From: Fusobacterium ulcerans ATCC 49185
Lineage (GTDB): Bacteria > Fusobacteriota > Fusobacteriia > Fusobacteriales > Fusobacteriaceae
Direction of reading: 5' to 3'
Length of the DNA: 64,000 nucleotides
Assembly (NCBI RefSeq): GCF_900683735.1
Contig: NZ_LR215979.1
Span: forward strand, 3,348,001-3,412,000
The notes below the pieces were generated by a model, which was given only the letters and a program-made list of their open reading frames with translations, was not told the origin of the DNA and searched no databases. This document shows, one piece after another, positions 37,999 to 46,931 of the stretch (positions are counted from its first letter, which is position 1; every line of letters begins with the position of its first letter). The position numbers were made by a program, and so were the translations under genes.

Positions 37999-39243
37999 AT
38001 GAAAAAAAGATATATACTGCTTTTGGTTGTAGTTATTTTTATTGGTTTTCTAGTGGGATATAGATTTGGATATAAAGTATCTCCAAGAGATTTTATAGCA
38101 GAAGATACAAAAATAATATATGCAAATGAAGGTATATCAGATAAAAATTTTAAAGGGATAACACCTCTGATAAATGCAGTTGAAAAAGAAGTAGATTATA
38201 AGAAATTTGAGGAAATAAAAAAATATATTTCAAAAATATATGCTTTTTCTGATTCGGATTTTTATAATAAAGATATAAAAAGTGCAGTAGTTGTAGATAC
38301 AGGATACTGGTATTTCTTTATATTGAAAGATAGTGTAAAATACTTTGATAAAGATGGAGAATTTTATAGACTGAAAAGCAAATATATGGAAAAATATGGT
38401 TTAAAAAAAGATGTATATATGTCTTTCTATAGAGGTCTGATAATTTTTTCTGAAAATAAATCGGTTTTGAAAAAAATAATTAACAAAAAAGGAATTTATA
38501 ATGCTAAAATAGAAAATATAATAGATGAAACTAGAGATAATCTTCTTGGAACTCTTATATATAATAATACAAAAACTAAAGATCTTGGTATAGAAGTAAT
38601 ATCTCTTACAGGAACTATAGATAAAAATACAGTAAAGTTACAAGGTAAGATTACTGGAGATAAAGATATATTTTCTACATTTAATGAGCAGCCAGAAGAG
38701 AGAAAATTATTGAAATATACTGGAAAAAATATTTTGTATCTTTCAATGAAAGATTTTTCGAAACTTGAAAAACTCATCTTTAATTCATATACACTTGGAA
38801 ATAACAAAGATTTGATACTTGCTATGTGGCAGGGATTTATTGGAGCAAAACCATCAGAACTTCTTAGAGAAATAGATGGAGAGATAATAGCTGACAGTAA
38901 TAATGCAACAGTAATGATACCTTTAAAAGATGCTGAAAAAGTGAGAAAAGCTTTAAGTATATTCAGAACAGAAGATGGATATCGTATTTCAAACAGAGCA
39001 AGATTATTCTTTAAAGATGAAAATACACTTATTTATGGAAAAGATAGTTTTGTAGAAAATGTTCAGCCAGCAGCATTAGTAAGGGGACAATTCCTATATG
39101 GTTCTTTAGATATTTACAGTAATTTTGGTATAGAGGAATTGAAAGGAACAGATTTGAACATAACAGGAATCGGAAGTGAAATAATTTTTGAAGCAGAAAC
39201 TGATTCTAAAAATATAGAAAAACTATTAAGGAGGATAAAATGA
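37999..39243 (+). CDS. Unrecognised membrane-anchored protein, 414 residues
   Basis: One N-terminal membrane span (about 5-22, LLLVVVIFIGFLVGYRFGY) followed by a roughly 390-residue extracytoplasmic part rich in Lys, Ile and Tyr, with no recognised motif. AAGGAGAAG lies 8 nt before the ATG. It is packed between the nitrilase (12-nt gap) and cysS (4-nt ATGA overlap), so it is certainly expressed. The repeated pattern of predicted beta strands and paired tyrosines hints at a lipocalin- or DUF3352-like fold, but I cannot support a name. Confidence 0.8.
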   Translation: MKKRYILLLVVVIFIGFLVGYRFGYKVSPRDFIAEDTKIIYANEGISDKNFKGITPLINAVEKEVDYKKFEEIKKYISKIYAFSDSDFYNKDIKSAVVVDTGYWYFFILKDSVKYFDKDGEFYRLKSKYMEKYGLKKDVYMSFYRGLIIFSENKSVLKKIINKKGIYNAKIENIIDETRDNLLGTLIYNNTKTKDLGIEVISLTGTIDKNTVKLQGKITGDKDIFSTFNEQPEERKLLKYTGKNILYLSMKDFSKLEKLIFNSYTLGNNKDLILAMWQGFIGAKPSELLREIDGEIIADSNNATVMIPLKDAEKVRKALSIFRTEDGYRISNRARLFFKDENTLIYGKDSFVENVQPAALVRGQFLYGSLDIYSNFGIEELKGTDLNITGIGSEIIFEAETDSKNIEKLLRRIK

Positions 39244-40661
39244 TAAAGATATATAACACACTCAGTGGAAAAGTTGACGAATTTAAACCTGTAAAAGAAG
39301 GGGAAGTGTCAATGTATGTCTGCGGGCCTACAGTATATAACTATATTCATATTGGAAATGCAAGACCAGCTATTTTCTTTGATACAGTAAGAAGATATTT
39401 TGAATATAGAGGTTATAAAGTGAAGTATGTACAGAACTTTACTGATGTAGATGATAAAATGATAAGAAAAGCTAATGAAGAGGGAGTTTCTCTTAAGGAT
39501 ATAGCTGAAAAATATATAAAAGCATATTTTGAAGATACTTCAAAAGTAAACTTAAAAGAATCTGGAATGATAAGACCTAAAGCTACTGAACATATTGGAG
39601 ATATGATAGAAATAATTCAAAATCTTATAGAAAAAGGATATGCTTATGAAGCTGAAGGAGATGTATACTTCAATGTAGAAAAATACAAAGATGGATATGG
39701 AGCTCTTTCTAAACAAAATGTAGATGATCTTAAAAGTGGAGCAAGAATTGAAGTGGCAGATATAAAAAAATCTCCTGTGGACTTTGCTCTTTGGAAAGCT
39801 GCAAAAGAAGGAGAGCCAAGCTGGGAATCTCCTTGGGGAAAAGGCAGACCAGGATGGCATATAGAATGTTCAGCAATGTCTCATAAATATCTAGGAGATA
39901 CTTTTGATATACATGGTGGAGGACAGGATTTAATATTCCCACACCATGAGAATGAAATAGCACAATCTAAATGTTCTTGTGGAGGAGAGTTCGCAAGATA
40001 CTGGATGCATAATGGATACATCAATATCAATGGAGAAAAAATGTCTAAGTCAGGAACATTTATGCTTCTTAGACAAGTGCTGGATCAATTTGAAGGAAGA
40101 GTAATAAGATTATTCATACTTGGAGCTCATTATAGAAAACCTATGGATTTCTCTAACTATGAATTAAATCAAGCTAAATCATCATTAGAAAGAATAGAAA
40201 ATGCTCTATTAAGGGCTAAAGATGCATTGGCAGTAGTTACAAAAGAGGGTGGAGCAGACTGTGCTGAACTGGCAGAAGTGCTTAAATCTTCAAGTGAAAA
40301 ATTTGTAACTGCTATGGATGATGACTTTAATACTGCACAAGGACTTGGAGCTATATTTGAACTTATTAAAGAATTGAACAAAGCTCTTGAAGGAGATAAG
40401 CTAAGTGCAAAAGGAAAAGAAACTGTAAAAGAAACTGTGGACTATGTAGTTAATATAATGCAGGAAGTTTTAGGTGTTATACTTAAACTTGATAATGAAG
40501 TTGGAAATCTGACTTCTGAGCTTGTTGAATTTATTCTTGAATTAAGAAGAGAAGCAAGAGCTGACAAAAATTGGGCTATGTCTGATAAAATTAGAGATAG
40601 ACTAGCAGAGATAGGTATAAAAATCAAAGATGGAAAGGATACAACTACATGGAGCATGTAG
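39240..40661 (+). CDS. cysS: Cysteinyl-tRNA synthetase
   Basis: 473 residues. Class I synthetase charging tRNA-Cys, a gene for which lies at 44329 in this window. Zn-ligand Cys28 in YVCGPTVYNYIHIGN with HIGN as the HIGH motif (37-40), WHIECSAMSHKYLG (about 205), HHENEIAQS (about 234) and EKMSKSG (about 266) are present. It overlaps the preceding gene by 4 nt and mrnC by 13 nt. Confidence 0.98.
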   Translation: MIKIYNTLSGKVDEFKPVKEGEVSMYVCGPTVYNYIHIGNARPAIFFDTVRRYFEYRGYKVKYVQNFTDVDDKMIRKANEEGVSLKDIAEKYIKAYFEDTSKVNLKESGMIRPKATEHIGDMIEIIQNLIEKGYAYEAEGDVYFNVEKYKDGYGALSKQNVDDLKSGARIEVADIKKSPVDFALWKAAKEGEPSWESPWGKGRPGWHIECSAMSHKYLGDTFDIHGGGQDLIFPHHENEIAQSKCSCGGEFARYWMHNGYININGEKMSKSGTFMLLRQVLDQFEGRVIRLFILGAHYRKPMDFSNYELNQAKSSLERIENALLRAKDALAVVTKEGGADCAELAEVLKSSSEKFVTAMDDDFNTAQGLGAIFELIKELNKALEGDKLSAKGKETVKETVDYVVNIMQEVLGVILKLDNEVGNLTSELVEFILELRREARADKNWAMSDKIRDRLAEIGIKIKDGKDTTTWSM

Positions 40662-41029
40662 ATTTAAAGGAAACAAGTGGAGTAGTGCTGGCATACCTTG
40701 GAGATGCTGTCTGGGAACTCTGTATAAGGAAATATTGGATAAGTAAAGGATTGAATCTCCAAAATCTCAATAAAAGAGTTAAGGAGTGTGTCAATGCCAA
40801 AAGACAGAGTGTATTGTACAAGGAGATAGTTCCCCTAGTAGAGGAGAAATATCAGATGCTGGGGAACAGAGCAAAAAATGGGAATATAAAGACATTTCCT
40901 AAATCATGCTCAGTTTTGGAGTATAAGGAAGCAACAGCTTTTGAAGCACTTATAGCTGGATTTTATGTTGATGGAAGAGAAGACTTGATTGAATTAGCAA
41001 TAAAAAAATGTATAGAGGGTGAAAAGTGA
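40649..41029 (+). CDS. mrnC: Mini-ribonuclease III
   Basis: 126 residues: an RNase III catalytic domain without the dsRNA-binding domain. LAYLGDAVWELCIRKY (about 14-29) carries the Asp of the active site and EATAFEALIAGFYVDG (about 98-113) the second acidic cluster. Known role: 23S rRNA 3'/5' end maturation. It overlaps cysS by 13 nt, the same cysS-mrnC pairing found in Firmicutes. Confidence 0.95.
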   Translation: MEHVDLKETSGVVLAYLGDAVWELCIRKYWISKGLNLQNLNKRVKECVNAKRQSVLYKEIVPLVEEKYQMLGNRAKNGNIKTFPKSCSVLEYKEATAFEALIAGFYVDGREDLIELAIKKCIEGEK

Positions 41030-42060
41030 TGAAATTATTCCCAAGTTTTAGATTGAATAGAAGTATAGGAATCGATTTAGGAACAGCAAATACGCTGGTT
41101 TATAGTAAAAAGCATAAAAAAATAGTTTTAAATGAACCATCAGTAGTAGCAGTGGAAAGAGAAAGCAGAAAAGTATTAGCAGTAGGAAATGAAGCTAAAG
41201 AAATGCTTGGAAAAACTCCAGATACTATTGTAGCTGTAAAACCTCTTAGTGAAGGAGTTATAGCTGACTATGACATCACTGAAGCTATGATAAAATATTT
41301 TATTAAAAAGGTTTTTGGATCATATAATTTTATTATGCCTGAAATAATGATATGTGTCCCTATAGATGTAACAGGAGTAGAAAAAAGAGCTGTATTGGAA
41401 GCTGCTATATCTGCTGGAGCAAAGAGAGCATATCTTATAGAAGAAGCAAGGGCAGCAGCTCTTGGTTCAGGACTTGATATATCTGTACCTGAAGGAAATA
41501 TGATAATAGATATTGGAGGGGGTTCTACTGATGTAGCTGTTATCTCTCTAGGAGGAACAGTAGTAAGTAAGACTATAAGAACAGCTGGAAATAACTTCGA
41601 TAATGATATAATAAAATATGTAAAGAAAACTCATAATCTTCTTATAGGGGATAAGACAGCTGAGGAAATAAAAATAAGAATAGGAACAGCTTTACCTTTA
41701 GATGAAGATGAAAAAATGACTATTAAAGGTAGAGATCTTATAATAGGACTTCCTAAAACAGTGGAAATAACTTCAGAAGAAGTAAGAGAAGCTATAAATG
41801 ATTCTCTTATGGAAGTTGTAGATTGTGTAAAGTATGTCCTTGAAAGAACCCCTCCTGAACTTGCAGCAGATATAGTTGATAAAGGGATAGTTATGGCTGG
41901 AGGAGGTTCTCTTATTAGAAACTTCCCAGAGATGATAGCTAAATATACTAACCTTAATGTAAGACTGGCTGAAAATCCTCTTGAAAGTGTAGTAAAAGGT
42001 GCTGGATTGGCTCTTGATCAGTTAAATATTCTTAGAAAGATAGAAAAGGCTGAAAGATAA
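41029..42060 (+). CDS. mreB: Rod-shape determining protein MreB
   Basis: 343 residues from ATG 41029 (the ATG overlaps the mrnC TGA). Bacterial actin guiding lateral wall synthesis. Phosphate loop IGIDLGTANTLVY (about 14-26), IIDIGGGSTDVAVISLGG (about 157-174) and the adenosine motif GIVMAGGGSLIRNFPEM (about 285) are seen. The family's membrane-binding N-terminus is present. mreC and mreD do not follow; holB' overlaps its end by TAATG. Confidence 0.96.
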   Translation: MKLFPSFRLNRSIGIDLGTANTLVYSKKHKKIVLNEPSVVAVERESRKVLAVGNEAKEMLGKTPDTIVAVKPLSEGVIADYDITEAMIKYFIKKVFGSYNFIMPEIMICVPIDVTGVEKRAVLEAAISAGAKRAYLIEEARAAALGSGLDISVPEGNMIIDIGGGSTDVAVISLGGTVVSKTIRTAGNNFDNDIIKYVKKTHNLLIGDKTAEEIKIRIGTALPLDEDEKMTIKGRDLIIGLPKTVEITSEEVREAINDSLMEVVDCVKYVLERTPPELAADIVDKGIVMAGGGSLIRNFPEMIAKYTNLNVRLAENPLESVVKGAGLALDQLNILRKIEKAER

Positions 42061-42965
42061 TGATAAAAGATATTGTTTCTAATGAAGAGGTTAAAACTTT
42101 TTTTAGAAATGAACTTAAAGCAGGAAAAAAATCAGGAACATATCTTTTTTATGGAAGTGACACTGATCAATTAATGGAGTTTGCTCTTTATTTTACTAAG
42201 GGGTTATGCTGTGAAACTCTGGAAGGGGACTTTTGCAATACATGCAGTACATGTAGAAAAATAGATAAACTTATTTATAGTGATTTGGAAGTGCTGAACG
42301 ATCCAAGCGGAATAAAAGTAGATGCTGTAAGAGAACTTGCATATAAGTCTTCATCAAGTTCTTATGAAGGTGGAAGAAAGATATTTATACTGAAAGATAT
42401 ACAAAAAATGAAAAAAGAGGCAGGGAACTCTCTTTTAAAACTTATAGAGGAACCTAATGAAGGAAGTTTTTTTCTTCTTCTCAGCAGCAGTCTGAATATA
42501 CTTCCTACGATAAAATCAAGAAGTATATTGGTAAAGATAAAGAAGAGAAATGCAGAAGAATTAGATGTAGACGATTTTACATATTCATTCTATATGGGAA
42601 ATAGTGAAGATATAAAAGGTTTTAAAGAATCAGAACTGGATTTAAATAAATCTGAGTTTTATGGAAACATAGGGAATTTTTTAAAGAAATATACTGAAAC
42701 TAAGGAACTTGAATATAAGACAGGAATATATAAATGCATAAGGGACTTTATTAAAGGAAAATACTATATATCACCTCAGGAAAAAATATTCTTTGTAGAG
42801 GAGATAATGAGAGGAACCTCAGATAAAGAGATATATCGAAAAATCATAGAATACACTATCTATGTATTAGGAGATATAAAAGGTTTGGAGGAAAGGCTTA
42901 CTCTGAAGGGAATGTTGAGGTATCCCATCAATATGAAACTTGTGCTTCTTGAACTGTTTTTATAG
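42060..42965 (+). CDS. holB: DNA polymerase III delta' subunit-like protein
   Basis: 301 residues. A clamp-loader AAA+ protein: degenerate P-loop region YLFYGSDTDQLMEFAL, a zinc-finger-type CC...CNTCSTCRK (about 51-67), sensor KIFILKDIQKMKKEAGNSLLKLIEEP (in parts, about 104-129) and a SRS motif in place of SRC (about 150). Lack of a canonical Walker A fits delta', which binds but does not hydrolyse ATP. ATG overlaps the mreB stop. Last gene of this operon. Confidence 0.9.
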   Translation: MIKDIVSNEEVKTFFRNELKAGKKSGTYLFYGSDTDQLMEFALYFTKGLCCETLEGDFCNTCSTCRKIDKLIYSDLEVLNDPSGIKVDAVRELAYKSSSSSYEGGRKIFILKDIQKMKKEAGNSLLKLIEEPNEGSFFLLLSSSLNILPTIKSRSILVKIKKRNAEELDVDDFTYSFYMGNSEDIKGFKESELDLNKSEFYGNIGNFLKKYTETKELEYKTGIYKCIRDFIKGKYYISPQEKIFFVEEIMRGTSDKEIYRKIIEYTIYVLGDIKGLEERLTLKGMLRYPINMKLVLLELFL

Positions 42966-43079
42966 TTGAGGAAAGTATAAAAAAATGAAGTGAAAATTAA
43001 GATAAGTATTATGAAAGAAAAGAAAAATCTGATATATTAAAGGTAGAGATAAAAGATTTCAAAAAATGTCAAAAAACTA
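42966..43079. other. Short AT-rich gap before the transposase relic
   Basis: No ORF with a ribosome-binding site, no clear terminator stem. It may contain the eroded end of the insertion element whose transposase relic follows. Confidence 0.4.
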
Positions 43080-43960
43080 TACGGGTGAGATATGGTTTGA
43101 GAAAATATGAAGTCTTTAATTCATGGAGATGAACTTTTAGGAAAGATAATGCCATAGGTGCAATGAAAAATTTCAATGAGGTTAAAAGTTGAATTACGCT
43201 TATTGCATATAAAAAGATTAACTCCATAAGTCTTAAAAATTTTTTGAGCCCATGTAATTTTAGGAATGAAAATTCATGGGTTTTTTTAATATTAGAATTT
43301 CTAGAATAAATACCAAATCTCCTAACCATTTTAAAATTAGAAGGATAAATATGAGCAAATAGCCTTCAAATGAATGTAGTGATATCAAGAGAAAGTAAAA
43401 TTTTGTTTTTAGAGTCAGGATTTTTAAACCAAAATTTAACAATGGAAGAATTTAAAAAAGTAATTCTATACTCAGAAATAGCAGGTCTGGCAAGATAACA
43501 CCTAATATATTTAACTATTTATTTAGGATTGTTGATTAAATTATCGCTATTAACATAGATATCCATTAGGATATTTACGTTAAAAACAATATTTTTTAGA
43601 GGGATAGAATTATTTTTCTAGCAAAATCACTAAGGATATCTAAAGTACATTTTTGCCAAGAAGCTCTTAAAACTTCCCAAGGTAGGGATTTAAAAGAAAT
43701 CCAATTATTATTGGAGTCAACCTCTATGGTAAATATGCAGTGAATATGAGGATTCCAAGAAATATATCTAGCAAAAGTATTAATAACACAAATGTTGCCA
43801 TAATGTTCAACACCAAATTTATTAAAATTATATTATTTAATCATACTTTCAGCAATATCAAGGTTAAACGAAAGATTTCTTAAATTATAGGTAAATTCAG
43901 AAGAAAAAATATATTTTTTTATAAAATGAAGATAATGAAAGCATATATATAAATAACAAA
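43080..43960 (-). pseudogene. Decayed IS91-like (Y2/HUH) transposase
   Basis: The minus strand, read across several frames, gives the order of a Y2_Tnp transposase. Around 43755-43700 it reads FARYISWNPHIHCIF, holding the HUH motif HIH (codons 43748-43740), then WISFKSLPWEVLRASWQKC. At 43496-43462 it reads ARPAISEYRIT, followed by IVKFWFKNPDSKNKI, then at 43329 MVRRFGIYSRNSNIKK. In active elements this last piece is MVRYYG.YS with catalytic tyrosines; here the first tyrosine is lost. Stops and frameshifts separate the pieces and the N-terminal zinc-binding region is not recognisable. It is a dead insertion relic between an operon end and a tRNA cluster; boundaries are approximate. Confidence 0.75.
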
Positions 43961-44000
43961 ATAATTAGATATATTACTGAATAAACTCTAATAACTTAAA

Positions 44001-44029
44001 TTGCTTTATTGAATAAAATGAGGTATTAT
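44001..44029 (+). promoter_or_regulatory. Promoter of the Val-Asp-Phe-Cys tRNA cluster
   Basis: TTGCTT (44001-44006), 17 nt, TATTAT (44024-44029) running into TATAAT, the same TATTATAAT element as at the rRNA promoter. Confidence 0.6.
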
Positions 44030-44051
44030 AATTAAGCACAGTTAAAGAAAT

Positions 44052-44127
44052 GGTCGCATAGCTCAGTTGGGAGAGCACCTGCCTTACAAGCAGGGGGTCA
44101 TAGGTTCAAGTCCTATTGTGACCACCA
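44052..44127 (+). tRNA. tRNA-Val (UAC)
   Basis: 76 nt with encoded CCA. Acceptor GGTCGCA pairs with TGTGACC; anticodon stem CCTGC/GCAGG encloses CTTACAA, giving anticodon TAC. T-arm GGTTCAAGTCC is regular. Confidence 0.97.
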
Positions 44128-44134
44128 TTATGCT

Positions 44135-44211
44135 GGGGGTGTAGCTCAGTTGGTTAGAGCGCCTGCCTGTCACGCAGGAGGTCGCGAGTTCGACCCTCGT
44201 CACTCCCGCCA
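44135..44211 (+). tRNA. tRNA-Asp (GUC)
   Basis: 77 nt with encoded CCA. Acceptor GGGGGTG pairs with CACTCCC; anticodon stem CCTGC/GCAGG encloses CTGTCAC, anticodon GTC. Only 7 nt separate it from tRNA-Val, so the two are cotranscribed. Confidence 0.97.
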
Positions 44212-44237
44212 TTTTTATTTCTTACTGATTGTTAAAT

Positions 44238-44313
44238 GCCCAGATAGCTCAGTCGGTAGAGCAGGGGACTGAAAATCCCCGTGTCGGTGGTTCGATTCCG
44301 CCTCTGGGCACCA
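44238..44313 (+). tRNA. tRNA-Phe (GAA)
   Basis: 76 nt with encoded CCA. Acceptor GCCCAGA/TCTGGGC; anticodon stem GGGGA/TCCCC around CTGAAAA, anticodon GAA. Confidence 0.97.
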
Positions 44314-44328
44314 CTAAAATTTTATAGT

Positions 44329-44402
44329 GGCGACGTCGCCAAGCGGTAAGGCAGAGGTCTGCAAAATCTCCACCACCAGTTCAAATCTGGTCGTCGCCTC
44401 CA
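44329..44402 (+). tRNA. tRNA-Cys (GCA)
   Basis: 74 nt with encoded CCA. Acceptor GGCGACG/CGTCGCC, discriminator T; anticodon loop CTGCAAA gives GCA. The short D-loop is typical of tRNA-Cys. Its synthetase gene cysS is 4 kb upstream. Confidence 0.97.
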
Positions 44403-44414
44403 AGTGAGGATAAG

Positions 44415-44440
44415 AGCAATCATAATTGGTTGCTTTTTTT
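44415..44440 (+). terminator. Terminator of the first tRNA cluster
   Basis: AGCAA and TTGCT pair, with a weaker inner AT/AT extension, followed by seven T residues; 12 nt after tRNA-Cys. Confidence 0.8.
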
Positions 44441-44598
44441 ATTTTTTGTATTATAAGTTTTTATTGCAATATTTAGAAAAATGACCTTAAAGATTACTGT
44501 AAACACTGAAATATATGGAAAATATTTGGAATAAATTAGGTTGCTTTTTTTCTATTTTCGAGAGATAATTAACTAAGAAACAGTGGGAGGTACTTGAT

Positions 44599-45570
44599 AT
44601 GGATAAGAAACCCAAAGTTGTTGTTATAGGGGGAGGAAGCGGTATTTCAGTAGTATTGAGAGGCTTGAAATATCTTCCAGTAGACCTGACAGCCATAGTG
44701 ACTGTGGCAGATGATGGGGGAAGCAGCGGACTTTTGAGAGAAGAGTTTGATGTTCCTGCTCCTGGAGATCTTAGGAATGTAATGGTAGCATTGAGCGATG
44801 TAGAACCTTTAATAGAAGAGGTGTTTCAATATAGATTTAAAAAAGATAGTTTTTTAGAGGGACATCCATTGGGAAATCTTTTGATAATAGCCATGAAAGA
44901 ACTTACAGGAGATATAAGAAGCGCAGTGGATAATCTTAGAAAACTGTTTAATATAAAAGGAAAGATACTTCCAGCAACAAGTGAAAAAGTTATCCTTATG
45001 GCTGAAAAAGAAAATGGAAAGATAATAGAAGGAGAATCAAATATTCCAGTTGTAGGAGAAAAGATAAAAAGAGTATTCTATAAAGAATCAGTAGAAGCAC
45101 CAGAAGAAAATCTTAAAGCTTTAGAAGATGCAGATCTTGTAATATTCGGAATAGGAAGCTTGTATACAAGCATTATCCCTAATCTTCTTTTAGATGGAAT
45201 AAAGGAAAGTCTAAAAAAATGCAGAGGAAAAAGGATATACATATGTAATGCTATGCAACAGCCAGGAGAAACAGAGGGATATACAGTTTCAGATCATATA
45301 AAAGCTATAAATGAAAACGTTGAGGAAGGAATAATCAATGAAGTTATTGTTGATTCAAGAGAAATTCCAAAGGAAATCCTTGAAAGATATAGAATGATGA
45401 ATAGTGATAGGGTAACACTGGACAGAGATAAATTAGAAGAATGCAGAATAAAAATAATAGATAGAGATATATTGGAAATAGACTCTAAGGGAATGGTAAG
45501 ACATCATCCTTACAAACTTGCAGCAACTATTTATTCTCTAATTGAAAATTGGGAGGAATTTTATGTATAA
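44599..45570 (+). CDS. yvcK: YvcK/CofD-like protein (gluconeogenesis factor family)
   Basis: 323 residues. N-terminal VVVIGGGSGISVVLRGLK (8-25) and TVADDGGSSGLLREEF (about 35-50) are the nucleotide/UDP-sugar-binding loops of the YvcK branch; GHPLGNLLIIAMKELTG and GIGSLYTSIIPNLL (about 190) follow. In Firmicutes YvcK binds UDP-GlcNAc and links cell-wall synthesis with carbon source. Without a F420 pathway here, the CofD transferase role is unlikely. GGGAGG precedes the ATG. Overlaps the radical SAM gene by 8 nt. whiA and rapZ, usual neighbours, are absent. Confidence 0.92.
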   Translation: MDKKPKVVVIGGGSGISVVLRGLKYLPVDLTAIVTVADDGGSSGLLREEFDVPAPGDLRNVMVALSDVEPLIEEVFQYRFKKDSFLEGHPLGNLLIIAMKELTGDIRSAVDNLRKLFNIKGKILPATSEKVILMAEKENGKIIEGESNIPVVGEKIKRVFYKESVEAPEENLKALEDADLVIFGIGSLYTSIIPNLLLDGIKESLKKCRGKRIYICNAMQQPGETEGYTVSDHIKAINENVEEGIINEVIVDSREIPKEILERYRMMNSDRVTLDRDKLEECRIKIIDRDILEIDSKGMVRHHPYKLAATIYSLIENWEEFYV

Positions 45571-46411
45571 ATATGTTTTTGGACCAGTACCATCTAGAAG
45601 ATTAGGAATATCTTTAGGAGTGGATTTGGTAAAACCTAAAAGCTGTAATATGAATTGTGTATTTTGTGAGTGTGGAGTTACTCCAAAGCTTGCAGAACAA
45701 AGAGAAAGTTTTAAAGATATAAAAGAGGTAGAAAATGAGATACAATCGGTTTTAAAAGATGTAAAACCTGATTATATAACATTTTCTGGAAGTGGAGAAC
45801 CTACTCTTAGCAAAGATTTAGGAGAAATAATCAATTGGATAAAAGATAATACAGATGTGAATGTTTGTCTAATTACTAATAGTCTTCTTTTAAATAATGA
45901 TGAAGTTATAAAAGAAGTACAAAGAGCAGATCTTATAATTCCAACATTAAATAGTGTAGATGATGAGATATTTCATAAGATAAACAGACCTTCAAAGGAT
46001 ATTCATGTATCCATGCTTATGTCAGGACTGAAAAAGCTTTCAGCTTCATATAATGGAAAAGTTTTTTTAGAAACTTTTATAATAGAAGGATTAAATGACA
46101 GCGAAGATCATATAAAAAGAATGGCTGAATTTTTGAAAACTATAAGGTTTACTAAAATACAGCTTAATTCTTTGGCCAGAAGAGGAGCTGAAAGTTGGGT
46201 AAAACCAGCTTCTATAGAAGCACTCAATAATGTAAAAAGAATATTTGCAGAAAATGGAATTGAAAATGTAGAAATAGTAAAAGAGCTTTCAGAAAGAAAA
46301 GAAAAAATTGAAATGGAAGAAGATTTAATAGAAAATATGAAATCAATAAGAGAATATAGTGAAGAAGAAATGGAAAAAATTTTTAAAATTAAGAATGATG
46401 AAAAGCATTGA
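45563..46411 (+). CDS. Radical SAM protein (CNMNCVFC type)
   Basis: 282 residues from ATG 45563, with GGGAGG 7 nt upstream and overlapping yvcK. The iron-sulfur cysteines are Cys28, Cys32 and Cys35 (CNMNCVFC), followed by a further Cys37. YVFGPVPSRRLGISLG at the N-terminus and TFSGSGEPTLSKDLG (about 74) are typical of a small family of uncharacterised radical SAM enzymes. An acidic helical tail (about 250-282) may replace a C-terminal accessory domain. Substrate unknown; the fusion-like overlap with yvcK implies coupled expression. Confidence 0.9.
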   Translation: MYKYVFGPVPSRRLGISLGVDLVKPKSCNMNCVFCECGVTPKLAEQRESFKDIKEVENEIQSVLKDVKPDYITFSGSGEPTLSKDLGEIINWIKDNTDVNVCLITNSLLLNNDEVIKEVQRADLIIPTLNSVDDEIFHKINRPSKDIHVSMLMSGLKKLSASYNGKVFLETFIIEGLNDSEDHIKRMAEFLKTIRFTKIQLNSLARRGAESWVKPASIEALNNVKRIFAENGIENVEIVKELSERKEKIEMEEDLIENMKSIREYSEEEMEKIFKIKNDEKH

Positions 46412-46468
46412 AAATGTTAAGGTTGTAGCATGTGATGAAAATAATTGAAAAAAATAAGAAAAAAAAGT

Positions 46469-46497
46469 TTGACAAAAAATGAAAAATATTGTAATAT
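46469..46497 (+). promoter_or_regulatory. Promoter of the Thr-Glu-Tyr tRNA/tuf unit
   Basis: Consensus TTGACA (46469-46474), 17 nt, TAATAT (46492-46497), about 50 nt before tRNA-Thr. No comparable promoter is obvious directly before tuf. Confidence 0.75.
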
Positions 46498-46546
46498 AAC
46501 AAATGTCCGAGAGAACAAGTAGGACACCAAAACAATGATATGAAAT

Positions 46547-46622
<76 letters not shown>

Positions 46623-46630
46623 TATATGAT

Positions 46631-46705
46631 GCCCCGTTCGTTCAGTGGTAAGGACATCAGATTTTCACTCTGGCAACAGGGGTTCGATTCCCCTACGGGG
46701 TACCA
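46631..46705 (+). tRNA. tRNA-Glu (UUC)
   Basis: 75 nt with encoded CCA. Acceptor GCCCCGT/ACGGGGT with a G-U first pair; anticodon loop TTTTCAC gives TTC. T-arm GGGGTTCGATTCCCC is perfect. Confidence 0.95.
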
Positions 46706-46723
46706 CTTAACAATATAATAATC

Positions 46724-46808
46724 GGTGAGGTTCCCGAGCGGCCAAAGGGATCAGACTGTAAATCTGACGGCTCTGCCTTCGAAGGTTCGAATCCTTCCCT
46801 CACCACCA
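46724..46808 (+). tRNA. tRNA-Tyr (GUA)
   Basis: 85 nt class II tRNA with encoded CCA. Acceptor GGTGAGG/CCTCACC; anticodon loop CTGTAAA gives GTA; a long variable arm CGGCTCTGCCTTCG is visible. Confidence 0.97.
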
Positions 46809-46931
46809 TTATTACTACACTAGAATGCAAAAGCATATTGTGTGGATTTTTTTTTAATAAATAGTGCAATATATTAAGTAATACAATATAAACTTAAAAT
46901 AATAAATGAGATATTTCGGAGGTAAGAAAGA

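Noticed and set aside
43069-43442. Two minus ORFs of 86 and 60 codons as independent genes
   Set aside because: They are fragments of the decayed transposase; the first contains its tyrosine block and the second is mostly out of frame.
46805-46855. Terminator between tRNA-Tyr and tuf (nine Ts near 46848)
   Set aside because: The T-run is not preceded by a stable stem; only a loose GCAAAAGC-like pairing is possible.
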